DNA of 64,000 nt from positions 1-64,000 of the forward strand of contig NZ_MCZZ01000093.1 of assembly GCF_002875705.1 (NCBI RefSeq), written 5' to 3'. The DNA comes from Vibrio sp. 10N.261.45.E2 (GTDB lineage Bacteria; Pseudomonadota; Gammaproteobacteria; Enterobacterales; Vibrionaceae). Made by a program: the position numbers and the translations under genes. Of the stretch, positions 37,509 through 45,423 are shown piece by piece (position 1 is the first letter of the stretch; each line of letters begins with the position of its first letter). The notes under the pieces were generated by a model, which was not told the origin of the DNA, searched no databases, and saw only the letters and a list, made by a program, of their open reading frames with translations.

Positions 37509-39291
37509 GGTGCTTGCTCAATGTCCAAAAATTAAAAAAGTTGTACCACTGAAGCGGTGCTTTCAGTGTGTAGTGCTGAAGTCGATCTGCGTATTGTTGA
37601 ACGACTTGCTTTAAAGATTGTTCGCGTGTCTTTCTAGGTAGTTCGATTCTGTCGCTAAAATGCTCGAAATAGACATTAAAGTGCGGCTTTGCTTGTGAGT
37701 CGTCACGTAAGCCAAACAGCAAAAATACGGGTGCTTTGAGAACTGAGGCTAACATAAATGGTCCTTGAGGGAACGGCGCTTCCTTACCTAAGAACTCTGC
37801 CCATACTGAGCGGCTCTCTTTGCTGGTGGATGTTCTGTCGCCAACAATCACGATCCATTCGCCTTGCTCAAGCTTTTGCTGTAACAAGATAGCGGTATCA
37901 GGCCCCATTGAAGTCACCTGAATCAGATTTAAATCAGATTGCGGGTTGACCGCTTTCATGACCGAATTAAAACGCTCAGCGTGCTCAGTGAAGACCAGAG
38001 CGTTGATTTTGATGTTTGAGTGTCTGCGACCCAAAGCTCGGCATAGCTCAATATTACCAAGGTGAGATCCAAGAATCAGCACACCTTGCTTATTTGCCAC
38101 CATGCTCTCAAATTGCTCTTGACCATGAACAGTCAGGTTATCGACCGAAAAATCACCTTTCCATGCAGCGAGCTTGTCTAACATCGTATGACCAAACGAA
38201 AGCAGGTGGTTATAGCTGGTTAGCTGCGCGGGTAGCTCAATATTCTGCTGTTCTGCGTAGGCTTTTAATTGGAATAGATATTGTTCGGAAGCGTTTCGCG
38301 CACGCTTGCCCGTCAAGTGGTAGTAACGCATCACACCACGCAAAATCAGGTTGAATACACCGCGACCTAACAGGGTATAAACGGCCAAAAGCAATTTGAT
38401 GCCAAGTACAGTACCGCGCTCTTGGGTGCGAGACCAATGGGGTTGTTCTGACTCGTTCTTGTTTGATTCAGCCAGGGAGTTTAGGTTTTGACCACTTCTA
38501 GCAGAATCGGATTTGAAATGGCGGGCAATCAGTTTTGGTGCTCTTGGCAGCATGCCGAAGAACAAGCGCGTATGCATCCAACTGATTTTGACGTTGTCCC
38601 ACAACGCATCGAAATGAGATATACCGTTCTCAGGATAGATAACCCGAGTTTCAACGAAGTCGATGTCACAACCTTCCCAGTACAGGCGAACCAAAATCTC
38701 GATATCGAAGTCCATTCTCGAACCAACATCGTACTTATTCAACACTGTTTGAGTTTGGTTGATGGGATACGCTCTAAAGCCACACATGCTGTCTTTAATT
38801 GATAAAGAAAGGGTTTCTATCCATACCCAAATGTGTGTCGCGTAGCGCCCGTAGAGCCTCGCCTTAGGCACACTCTCGTCATAGACAGGCTGGCCTGATA
38901 TCAGACGTTGTGGCTTAGCTTGTGAGGCCTCAATCAATGTTGGCAAGGCTTCAAGGTCGTGTTGCCCATCAGCATCTATCTGAATAGCGTGGCTAAAGCC
39001 TAGTTGTTGCGCTTTTTTGATTCCGGCTTTTACTGCGCCGCCTTTACCTTGGTTCTGTTCAAGCGTCACCAAGGTTACGTTTGAATTCTCTGCTAGGGGA
39101 GCCAGAAACTGTTTTGTGGTGAGTTCACTGCCATCGTCGACGATGATGATCGGCAACTCAAAATGATGGAGTGACGACACCACAGCAGGCATGGTTGCGC
39201 CATGGTTAAAGCACGGGATAAGGAAGCAAGCCTTGTAGCTGCTTTCCTTTGTTTTGTCTTGAGAAGTAGCCTCGACGGGAGCGCTATTCAC
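37486..39291 (-). CDS. apeJ: Fused glycosyltransferase (GT2)-lysophospholipid-type acyltransferase (ApeJ-like)
   Basis: 601 residues, two enzymes in one chain. Residues about 20-250 are a GT2 domain: IPCFNHGATMPAV, IIVDDGS, NQGKGGAVKAG and the DxD-like QIDADGQHD. Residues about 330-590 are an LpxL-type acyltransferase with the HLGNIE active site in GSHLGNIELCRA. Together they could build the lipid or sugar anchor of the polyene and transfer the acyl chain. It overlaps the dehydratase by 8 nt and the ammonia-lyase by 23 nt. Confidence 0.86.
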   Translation of the reverse strand: MNSAPVEATSQDKTKESSYKACFLIPCFNHGATMPAVVSSLHHFELPIIIVDDGSELTTKQFLAPLAENSNVTLVTLEQNQGKGGAVKAGIKKAQQLGFSHAIQIDADGQHDLEALPTLIEASQAKPQRLISGQPVYDESVPKARLYGRYATHIWVWIETLSLSIKDSMCGFRAYPINQTQTVLNKYDVGSRMDFDIEILVRLYWEGCDIDFVETRVIYPENGISHFDALWDNVKISWMHTRLFFGMLPRAPKLIARHFKSDSARSGQNLNSLAESNKNESEQPHWSRTQERGTVLGIKLLLAVYTLLGRGVFNLILRGVMRYYHLTGKRARNASEQYLFQLKAYAEQQNIELPAQLTSYNHLLSFGHTMLDKLAAWKGDFSVDNLTVHGQEQFESMVANKQGVLILGSHLGNIELCRALGRRHSNIKINALVFTEHAERFNSVMKAVNPQSDLNLIQVTSMGPDTAILLQQKLEQGEWIVIVGDRTSTSKESRSVWAEFLGKEAPFPQGPFMLASVLKAPVFLLFGLRDDSQAKPHFNVYFEHFSDRIELPRKTREQSLKQVVQQYADRLQHYTLKAPLQWYNFFNFWTLSKHHDEKESK

Positions 39292-39646
39292 CTTTCTCTC
39301 CCAGCTTCATTTTGCCTGAAGAATGGGTTTGCTTACCGTTGTTTGAGGTGTAACTGAAGCTCAGCTTATCTTTGTCAGCATCCCACTTGAGCGACAGCTG
39401 AATAGTCGCATCTGGCAGGATAGGCTCTTGGAATTTGATGACCTCCATACCTTTAAAGCAGCCAGGGACATGCAGTTCTCGGACTGCATAGTAAAGTGCC
39501 CAATCAATCTGTGTAACACCCGGAAGAATAGGGAAGCTCTTGAAATGCCCCTTAAAATCGGTGATGTCTCCAGTAATATGGAGTGTCAGGGTCGATTCTT
39601 TCTCTGCAGTGTCAACAGCAATGACGTTTGGTTTTCTTTTATCCAT
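39284..39646 (-). CDS. apeI: Hotdog-fold dehydratase subunit (ApeI-like)
   Basis: 120 residues, small FabZ-like hotdog protein. HITGDITDFKGHFKSFPILPGVTQIDWAL has the GHFxxxPxxPG substrate motif with the catalytic His. In the studied system the two hotdog proteins ApeI and ApeP form the working dehydratase. It lies 87 nt after the AMP-ligase and overlaps the next gene by 8 nt. Confidence 0.86.
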   Translation of the reverse strand: MDKRKPNVIAVDTAEKESTLTLHITGDITDFKGHFKSFPILPGVTQIDWALYYAVRELHVPGCFKGMEVIKFQEPILPDATIQLSLKWDADKDKLSFSYTSNNGKQTHSSGKMKLGEKGE

Positions 39647-39733
39647 AGGGCGACTTAGAATCCTTGGGCAAATAATGGGTCTTCTGACAAAAATATAAAA
39701 AGATAGTCTTAGTGTAAACGCAATAAGCGGTTT

Positions 39734-41122
39734 CTATGATTTTACGATCTGCTCTATATGAGAAGTTAGTCGCTTACCTTGGCTATTGAGAGGAATTTCA
39801 TCAACAACACGATACTTTCTCGGGATCGCGATTGGTTCTAACCAGTTTCTGAGTTCTGAACGCAGCATCAACCAAAATTTACCTTTACTTATGGTTGAGA
39901 GTTTCGTTTTGCCTTCATCTGATAATACCAAAACCGACGCTAAGATTAAGCGTTCAGGTTCTTCAAGCGGAATCACCACACACTCACTGATCCAACGTAG
40001 TTGCTCTAGTCGTTTCTCAACCTCAACCAGTGATACTCGTTTTTCTTCTATCTTGATCACTCGGTCGGTTCGGCCTTTCAATATGAATTGACTATTCGAG
40101 ACCATTTCGCACTCATCGGCGGTTTGATACCAGTTGTTTTCGTCGATGTACGGCGACAATAACTTAATGCAATTCTCACTGTTGAGACTGGCCTCAATAC
40201 AGTCAAAAAGTTGCCAAGGCGTTTGAGCGCTTTGTTGCTGGCGAAATGCGATGCCTCCGGTCTCGGTGCTGCCAAATACCTCGATGGGCAAATGACCAAG
40301 CAAGCTTAGTGATTGGTGAGCAGACTCGGTAGGCAGCGGGCCGCCAGAAGAGAATACACCAGCTAGCTGTGCGGGCGTTGTCTCGTGCTTTAATCGTTTG
40401 AGTAGAGCTGGGCTGCTGATGAGTACACAGTTTTGATTTGCGTGAGACAAGATCTGTTCTGGGTACTCAAGGTTGTTTCGAGCAAATGGCACACCAGAAC
40501 ATAGCGGCCATAAGATTCTAAACAGCAAACCGTAGATATGTTGATGAGAAACCGTGCTTTGGATTCGGTTGCCCTTAAGTAACTCACCCCAGTTTCTGTT
40601 TAACTGAGCGGTCTCAATATCTAGGTGCTCTAACGTTTTATCTATCGCTTTTGGCGTGCCGCTTGAACCTGAAGTGAATAAGGTCAATTGGACTGCTGCC
40701 AAATCGATGGTCGTAAGATTATTGGTTAGAGGCTTTTGTGCTTCGGTGTTCGAGTCCAATAAGGTTTGGATATTGCTAACGTCACTCACCTCAACTTCGT
40801 CAATCGAGTTATCAACTAGCAGGCAATCAAAGTGTTCACTTAACTCAGCAAGCGCACATGGCTGGTAGTTGCCCGGTAAGATGATGTGTTTGTTGGCTGC
40901 TGCACTCGCCAAAAAGGCCACCGCAAATAGGTAGCTGTCTTGGGTACAAATCGCGACTCGTTGAAAAGGGGATAAAGACAAAAGTTGTACGAGTTGAGAT
41001 AAGTCGTCGTTAAATGTTTGCCATGTAATCTCGCTATTGTCGTCAAAGCAGACAATAGATTCAGGGGCTCTGTCCTGGCTGAGAAGCTCAGACAACGAGG
41101 TGTAAGATACGTTTTGGGTCAT
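39734..41122 (-). CDS. apeH: AMP-dependent aryl-acid ligase (ApeH-like)
   Basis: 462 residues, ANL superfamily. The P-loop TSGSSGTPKA is at residues 150-159. EVFGSTETGGIAFRQ and the hinge LKGRTDRVIKIEEKRVSL follow; the C-terminal lysine region reads PRKYRVVDEIPLNSQGKR. It should adenylate an aromatic acid, such as the product of the ammonia-lyase or 4-hydroxybenzoate, and load it on an ACP to start the chain. It lies 6 nt after the membrane-protein gene. Confidence 0.87.
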   Translation of the reverse strand: MTQNVSYTSLSELLSQDRAPESIVCFDDNSEITWQTFNDDLSQLVQLLSLSPFQRVAICTQDSYLFAVAFLASAAANKHIILPGNYQPCALAELSEHFDCLLVDNSIDEVEVSDVSNIQTLLDSNTEAQKPLTNNLTTIDLAAVQLTLFTSGSSGTPKAIDKTLEHLDIETAQLNRNWGELLKGNRIQSTVSHQHIYGLLFRILWPLCSGVPFARNNLEYPEQILSHANQNCVLISSPALLKRLKHETTPAQLAGVFSSGGPLPTESAHQSLSLLGHLPIEVFGSTETGGIAFRQQQSAQTPWQLFDCIEASLNSENCIKLLSPYIDENNWYQTADECEMVSNSQFILKGRTDRVIKIEEKRVSLVEVEKRLEQLRWISECVVIPLEEPERLILASVLVLSDEGKTKLSTISKGKFWLMLRSELRNWLEPIAIPRKYRVVDEIPLNSQGKRLTSHIEQIVKS

Positions 41123-41128
41123 AACAAT

Positions 41129-41686
41129 TTAACTCTGACGAATGCGCTGTCTTACTACCCACTCTCCTGCAAAGAGTAACCCTGCGAATAAATAGCTGAG
41201 TAAGCCATTGTATAGGGTCCATATTTCAAGAGGTTGGAAGCAGGTATAAAGGGCGATAGAGCCATTGATAACAAAGAACAAACACCAAACCTTGGTGACT
41301 TTTCTTGTGTAATCAACGCCACTTTGCGGAAGTTCAGGCTCTTGGAGTCGAGCAAGACGTTCGATAATCGTTTGCGGTTGCCATAGGCTTGAAGAGAACA
41401 CAACTAGCATACAAACGTTAACGATCACGGGGTAATAAGTTAACCAGCCATGCTGCTTAAAGGTTAACCCTAATACCAGCAGAACAATTCCGGCACTTCC
41501 ACTGATCCAAGCTAGGTGTTTTAGCTCTTTGATTTTAGCCTGACCGCCGGTGAAAATACGGACAGCAAAGATAGCGGCCAAGGCAATTCCAACGGTTTGT
41601 AAGCCAAACTTGTTGAGCCCAAAGTAAACCGCTATTGGATAAGTAAAAAGTATGATTGCCGACAGTAAAGTCAGCAGAGGACGCAT
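41129..41686 (-). CDS. apeG: Inner-membrane protein of aryl polyene clusters (ApeG-like)
   Basis: 185 residues with five to six hydrophobic helices and short loops; no catalytic motif recognised. A membrane protein of this size occupies this slot between the ACPs and the AMP-ligase in other aryl polyene clusters as I recall them. Its start shares one base with the ACP stop (TAATG), so translation is coupled. Confidence 0.78.
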   Translation of the reverse strand: MRPLLTLLSAIILFTYPIAVYFGLNKFGLQTVGIALAAIFAVRIFTGGQAKIKELKHLAWISGSAGIVLLVLGLTFKQHGWLTYYPVIVNVCMLVVFSSSLWQPQTIIERLARLQEPELPQSGVDYTRKVTKVWCLFFVINGSIALYTCFQPLEIWTLYNGLLSYLFAGLLFAGEWVVRQRIRQS

Positions 41687-41943
41687 TAGGCGTCCTTCAA
41701 TAGTTCAACCACAGATTCGACAACGTCATTAACGGTGCGTACTGTTTTGAACTCTTCAGGTTTGATCTTCTTACCTGTTACGTTCTGTAGGTGAACGACC
41801 AAATCAACCGCATCAATGCTGTCTAGGTCTAGATCGAGATAAAGGTGTGCTTCAGGAGTAATATCCTCAGCATCAAGCTCGAACAGCTCAATCAGCGCAT
41901 CTTTAACCTGGTTGTATACTTCTTGTTGATTAGCTTGTGTCAT
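41686..41943 (-). CDS. apeF: Acyl carrier protein (ApeF-like)
   Basis: 85 residues. The phosphopantetheine site Ser42 lies in LDLDLDSIDAVDLVVHL. The four-helix acidic ACP pattern is clear. It carries growing polyene intermediates or the starter. Two ACPs in tandem are typical of these clusters. It overlaps apeG by 1 nt and follows the other ACP by 10 nt. Confidence 0.9.
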   Translation of the reverse strand: MTQANQQEVYNQVKDALIELFELDAEDITPEAHLYLDLDLDSIDAVDLVVHLQNVTGKKIKPEEFKTVRTVNDVVESVVELLKDA

Positions 41944-41953
41944 AAAGATTTGT

Positions 41954-42214
41954 CTAGTTGTTCGTTTGAGAAGAGATGTAGTTCGCTAGATTTTCAACTG
42001 ACGCAAAGTGCTGTCGAGTGTTTGAATCGTCGGCATCAATAATAATGTTGTACTTTTTCTTGATAGCAAGGCCAAGCTCAAGGGCATCGATAGAATCTAG
42101 TCCAAGTCCATCACCAAATAGTGGAGATTCCGTTTCAATCTCATCAATACTCATGTCTTCAAGGTTCAATGCGTCGATGATTAGTTGTTTCAGTTCGTTG
42201 TGTAATGTTTCCAC
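41954..42214 (-). CDS. apeE: Acyl carrier protein (ApeE-like)
   Basis: 86 residues with the phosphopantetheine Ser41 in DGLGLDSIDALELGLAI. It differs enough from its neighbour ACP to suggest separate roles, such as starter loading versus elongation. It follows a 105-nt gap after the acyltransferase, the largest gap in the operon, where a TATAAT box is visible. Confidence 0.9.
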   Translation of the reverse strand: METLHNELKQLIIDALNLEDMSIDEIETESPLFGDGLGLDSIDALELGLAIKKKYNIIIDADDSNTRQHFASVENLANYISSQTNN

Positions 42215-42266
42215 TTTGGCCTACTTAATGCTTTATTTGAATGCTGCTTTAAGGGGGCGATTCTAC

Positions 42267-42272
42267 ATTATA
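42267..42272 (-). promoter_or_regulatory. Possible internal promoter (-10 box) before the ACP genes
   Basis: On the minus strand, a perfect TATAAT lies about 52 nt before the ApeE start, in the largest gap of the operon. The -35 position (CGGCAT-like) is poor, so activity would need an activator or may be absent. Confidence 0.4.
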
Positions 42273-42319
42273 TGAGGTATTTTCGAAATGCCGATATCGC
42301 CTGTTATGTTATTGATACG

Positions 42320-43090
42320 CTAAATGTTTTCTTCGGAAGGGAAAATTGTTTGTGCAAGATGATGATTAAGGTGCCTTGCTGCCGAAGTTAAATTATTTGA
42401 GCCTTCAATAAATGGTTCGATTTCTATTTTACCTTTCACCGTGACATGAAAAAAGGGCTTCGTCGCAGGAACTTGATACCATTTTTTCTCTTTCGTTAAG
42501 AATGTCGGAGAAACAGTAATATGGATCACGCGTAAATCGGTTTGTGTTCGAGTTGCGATTTGTGCCGCACCACGCTGTAAGGATGGTTCAATTCCTGGCG
42601 TTGTGCGAGTTCCTTCGGGAAAAACAAGCAAGACATTACCGCGTGAAAAGCGCTCTTCACAGCGTTCTAAAAGATCGTCAGGGGCTTGGTTGGGTATATA
42701 ACCTGCTGCTTTGACAATCCTTTTCATAAACGGGTTTTCCCAAATAGCGGCCTTAACGAGGCAATCACATTGAGGAAGTTGAGAGGCGATCAATACATAG
42801 TCAATCAAGCTAGGGTGATTGGCGACGATGATGCAGTTACGATCTTCACGTAATAGATCCGCACCATCAATTCGGTAATCAATCGCGCCGGTGAACTTCA
42901 TGATCTGACAAAAGGCGTTGAATGAGAAACGTATTAATCGCTGTGCTTTAAGCTCTCTGTTAATGGTATTGGGAGTGGTTAGCGCGATAGTCGGTAAGAT
43001 TAAGAAGCTCAATACTAAGCCACCCAAACCAAAGATGGTAAAGCAGAGGCCTGTCGCGAATACTCGCCAATATTGGTCTACTCTGCTCAT
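42320..43090 (-). CDS. apeD: PlsC-like acyltransferase (ApeD-like)
   Basis: 256 residues. N-terminal membrane helices (about 10-35) precede a PlsC/LPLAT domain with the NHxxxxD motif in VANHPSLIDYV and the PEGTRT glycerophosphate-binding motif. Probably it helps attach the polyene acyl chain to a lipid anchor. Its ATG shares one base with the stop of the chain-length factor (TAATG). Confidence 0.86.
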   Translation of the reverse strand: MSRVDQYWRVFATGLCFTIFGLGGLVLSFLILPTIALTTPNTINRELKAQRLIRFSFNAFCQIMKFTGAIDYRIDGADLLREDRNCIIVANHPSLIDYVLIASQLPQCDCLVKAAIWENPFMKRIVKAAGYIPNQAPDDLLERCEERFSRGNVLLVFPEGTRTTPGIEPSLQRGAAQIATRTQTDLRVIHITVSPTFLTKEKKWYQVPATKPFFHVTVKGKIEIEPFIEGSNNLTSAARHLNHHLAQTIFPSEENI

Positions 43091-43836
43091 TACGCTGTAC
43101 CTGTCTCGGTGTTATTTACCCAAGACCAAGTTTGGTGCTTGCCAGCAATAGCCCACTTATTTGTACCTAATAAGATATGTTGGAGCGTTTGTAACCCTTG
43201 TGGTAACACGGAAGGTGCTTGATTGGTCTCTACTGTCCTAGTAATAGAGTATTCACTGCCAGCGGTGAGCACTAAGCCCAGCGCATAATCAGCAAAGTTC
43301 TGTGTTTCGTACTCTTGGTAGAGATCGGGCAGAGGTTGGTCGAAATCGATAACTAACACTCGATGCGACGGATATTGATGAAGGTAAAGATAAGCTTCGA
43401 TCAGAGCGTTATGGAAAGTATCTTGCCCCGCGGCGATTGAGGTCAGTGGAATCGGTGCTTTGGCGGCAATGGTGGTTAGGCCCGCTGCGGTATTATGTAC
43501 CGACTGCGAGAACGCCATTGGTGAGGCATCGTCACCTTCTAATATCGACTGAATCAAAGTGGCGGTTCGATGCAACTCACCATGTCGGCTAGCAAAAACC
43601 AGATAATCAATCGAGGTGTCTTTTAATAGGGTTAACGCGGTTTGGACAGCAAGTTTGCTTTGCACACTCATTCGGCGGCGCATCATTGGAGGAATAGCTT
43701 TAAATTCAGTTGAGCCATCTTGTGGCCAATCTAAATTAGTGCTCCACGCTTGCCATTCAACAATAGAATTGAGCCCCGCTGAATTTGCAGACCATTTCTC
43801 AATATTAAACGACATTAATTGGGATTGATTTGACAT
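43090..43836 (-). CDS. apeC: Short ketosynthase-like chain-length factor (ApeC-like)
   Basis: 248 residues, about 60% of a full ketosynthase. It covers the N-terminal thiolase-fold half: SVHNTAAGLTTIAAKAPIPLTSIAAGQDTFHNALI aligns with the nucleophile region, but Gln stands where the catalytic Cys would be (AAGQDTF), and the downstream His motifs are missing. It should act as chain-length factor in a heterodimer with the elongating ketosynthase. First gene of the minus-strand operon, divergent from the lipoprotein gene by 72 bp. Confidence 0.85.
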   Translation of the reverse strand: MSNQSQLMSFNIEKWSANSAGLNSIVEWQAWSTNLDWPQDGSTEFKAIPPMMRRRMSVQSKLAVQTALTLLKDTSIDYLVFASRHGELHRTATLIQSILEGDDASPMAFSQSVHNTAAGLTTIAAKAPIPLTSIAAGQDTFHNALIEAYLYLHQYPSHRVLVIDFDQPLPDLYQEYETQNFADYALGLVLTAGSEYSITRTVETNQAPSVLPQGLQTLQHILLGTNKWAIAGKHQTWSWVNNTETGTA

Positions 43837-43908
43837 AGAGTATTGATTTGCTTTGAGTCTAACTAAATACTATGCGCGCTTATAAATAAACACAGATAAG
43901 GAATTTAA

Positions 43909-44298
43909 ATGAAATTACTAAAAATAGCAGTTTCAATGTTATTCATGTTCGTTCTTGCAGGATGTGGACGCGTCCAACCTGTAATGAATGTTGAGGATAC
44001 TCCAGTTGCACTGAATCTTCAAAGTAAACAGGTTAAATCAGCTATTTATGAATCTGCTGAAAATCGAGGCTGGTTGGTTTCAGAAATAAAGCCTGGTTTG
44101 ATCCGCGCTGAATTGTATGTTCGTTCGCACCACGCTGTGGTTGAAATTCCTTATAGTGATAAGTTTTACTCTATTCTTTACGTTGAGTCAGAGAATTTGA
44201 AGTACGACGATGGTGAAATACACCGTAATTACAACCGTTGGGTTAATAACTTAAACGTTGATATTAAACGTAAGCTTGCGCAAATGGCAGCTGAGTAA
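43909..44298 (+). CDS. Small lipoprotein at the head of the divergent pigment arm
   Basis: 129 residues. The lipoprotein signal MKLLKIAVSMLFMFVLAGC is followed by a compact alpha/beta domain (ENRGWLVSEIKPGLIRAELYVRSHHAVVEIPY). ATG 43909 follows AAGGA. No characterised family recognised. It is divergent from the chain-length factor gene and just upstream of the methyltransferase, so it may serve the same pathway, possibly in outer-membrane targeting (inference). Confidence 0.8.
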   Translation: MKLLKIAVSMLFMFVLAGCGRVQPVMNVEDTPVALNLQSKQVKSAIYESAENRGWLVSEIKPGLIRAELYVRSHHAVVEIPYSDKFYSILYVESENLKYDDGEIHRNYNRWVNNLNVDIKRKLAQMAAE

Positions 44299-44326
44299 CT
44301 CTCTATTATTTAAAGTTAGGTTTTTC

Positions 44327-45400
44327 GTGTCGGAATATAAATTAGATCCATTCAATGCATTAGAAGCAAAAACAGAAGCTCAAAAATTGTCTTTCGCTCC
44401 GATTGTTTTTCATACTGCTCGTACACTTCGTGATTTAGGCATTTTGAAAGCGTTAGACGACGCGGGCAACGAGGGTTTACCAGCAGAGTCTATCTCTGAA
44501 TCAACCGGTGTATCTGAGTACGGCGTGAAAGTCCTGCTCGATATGGCATTAAGTGCTCATATTGTGATTTGGGAAAAGCCTAACTACAAAATGGCTAACC
44601 TTGGCTTCTACCTTCTGCATGATGGTATGACTAACGCAAACATGGATTTTACCGCCGATGTTTGTTACGCCGCGATGATGCATCTAACCGAAGCGATTGA
44701 AGAAGGCACACCCGCAGGCTTGAAAGAGTTGGGCGACTGGGAAACCATTTACCAAGGCTTGTCTCAATTGCCAGATAAAGCCAAAGAGAGTTGGTTTAAG
44801 TTCGATCACTTCTATTCGGATCGCTCGTTCCCAGTATTGCTTGAAAAAGTCTTCAGCAAGAAGCCTAAGTCGCTGGTGGATATCGGCGGTAACACGGGTA
44901 AGTGGGCGATGCAATGCTGCAACCATGATGCGGACGTTGAGGTGACGATTGTTGATTTGCCACAGCAGCTAGAAATGGCAATGGCAAACGCGGCAAAGCA
45001 TGGTCATCAAGAGCGAGTCACGCCATTCCCAGCGAATATGCTCGATAAACAGCAAAATCTGCCAACGGGCGCCGATGTGTGGTGGATGAGCCAGTTCCTT
45101 GATTGCTTCTCGCCAATGGAGATTCTGAGCATATTAAAGCGTGTTCGCTCTCATATGTCAGAAGACGCGACTGTCTATATCCTTGAACTGTTTTGGGATG
45201 CACAGAAATACGATGCGGCTTCTTATAGCTTAAACGCGACGTCTCTCTATTTTACCTGCTTGGCAAATGGCAACAGTCGTTTTTACCGCAGTGAAGATTT
45301 CTTAGAGATAGTTGAAGAAGCGGGCTTTGAAGTGGTAACTCGTACCGACGATATCGGTCTTGGTCACACGCTTCTAGAATTGAAAGCTGGCGCGCAATAA
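44327..45400 (+). CDS. apeB: SAM-dependent methyltransferase of the aryl polyene cluster (ApeB-like)
   Basis: 357 residues from GTG 44327, which follows TTAGG by 6 nt; a longer ATG frame from 44258 would overlap the lipoprotein gene. An N-terminal winged-helix region (about 15-75, GLPAESISESTGVSEYGVKVLLDMAL) is followed by a Rossmann SAM domain with LVDIGGNTGKWA, as in small-molecule O-methyltransferases such as hydroxyneurosporene methyltransferase. In aryl polyene clusters it is thought to methylate the aryl ring. 28 nt before the FAD enzyme. Confidence 0.85.
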   Translation: MSEYKLDPFNALEAKTEAQKLSFAPIVFHTARTLRDLGILKALDDAGNEGLPAESISESTGVSEYGVKVLLDMALSAHIVIWEKPNYKMANLGFYLLHDGMTNANMDFTADVCYAAMMHLTEAIEEGTPAGLKELGDWETIYQGLSQLPDKAKESWFKFDHFYSDRSFPVLLEKVFSKKPKSLVDIGGNTGKWAMQCCNHDADVEVTIVDLPQQLEMAMANAAKHGHQERVTPFPANMLDKQQNLPTGADVWWMSQFLDCFSPMEILSILKRVRSHMSEDATVYILELFWDAQKYDAASYSLNATSLYFTCLANGNSRFYRSEDFLEIVEEAGFEVVTRTDDIGLGHTLLELKAGAQ

Positions 45401-45423
45401 AAATAACAAACATGGCTTAAATA

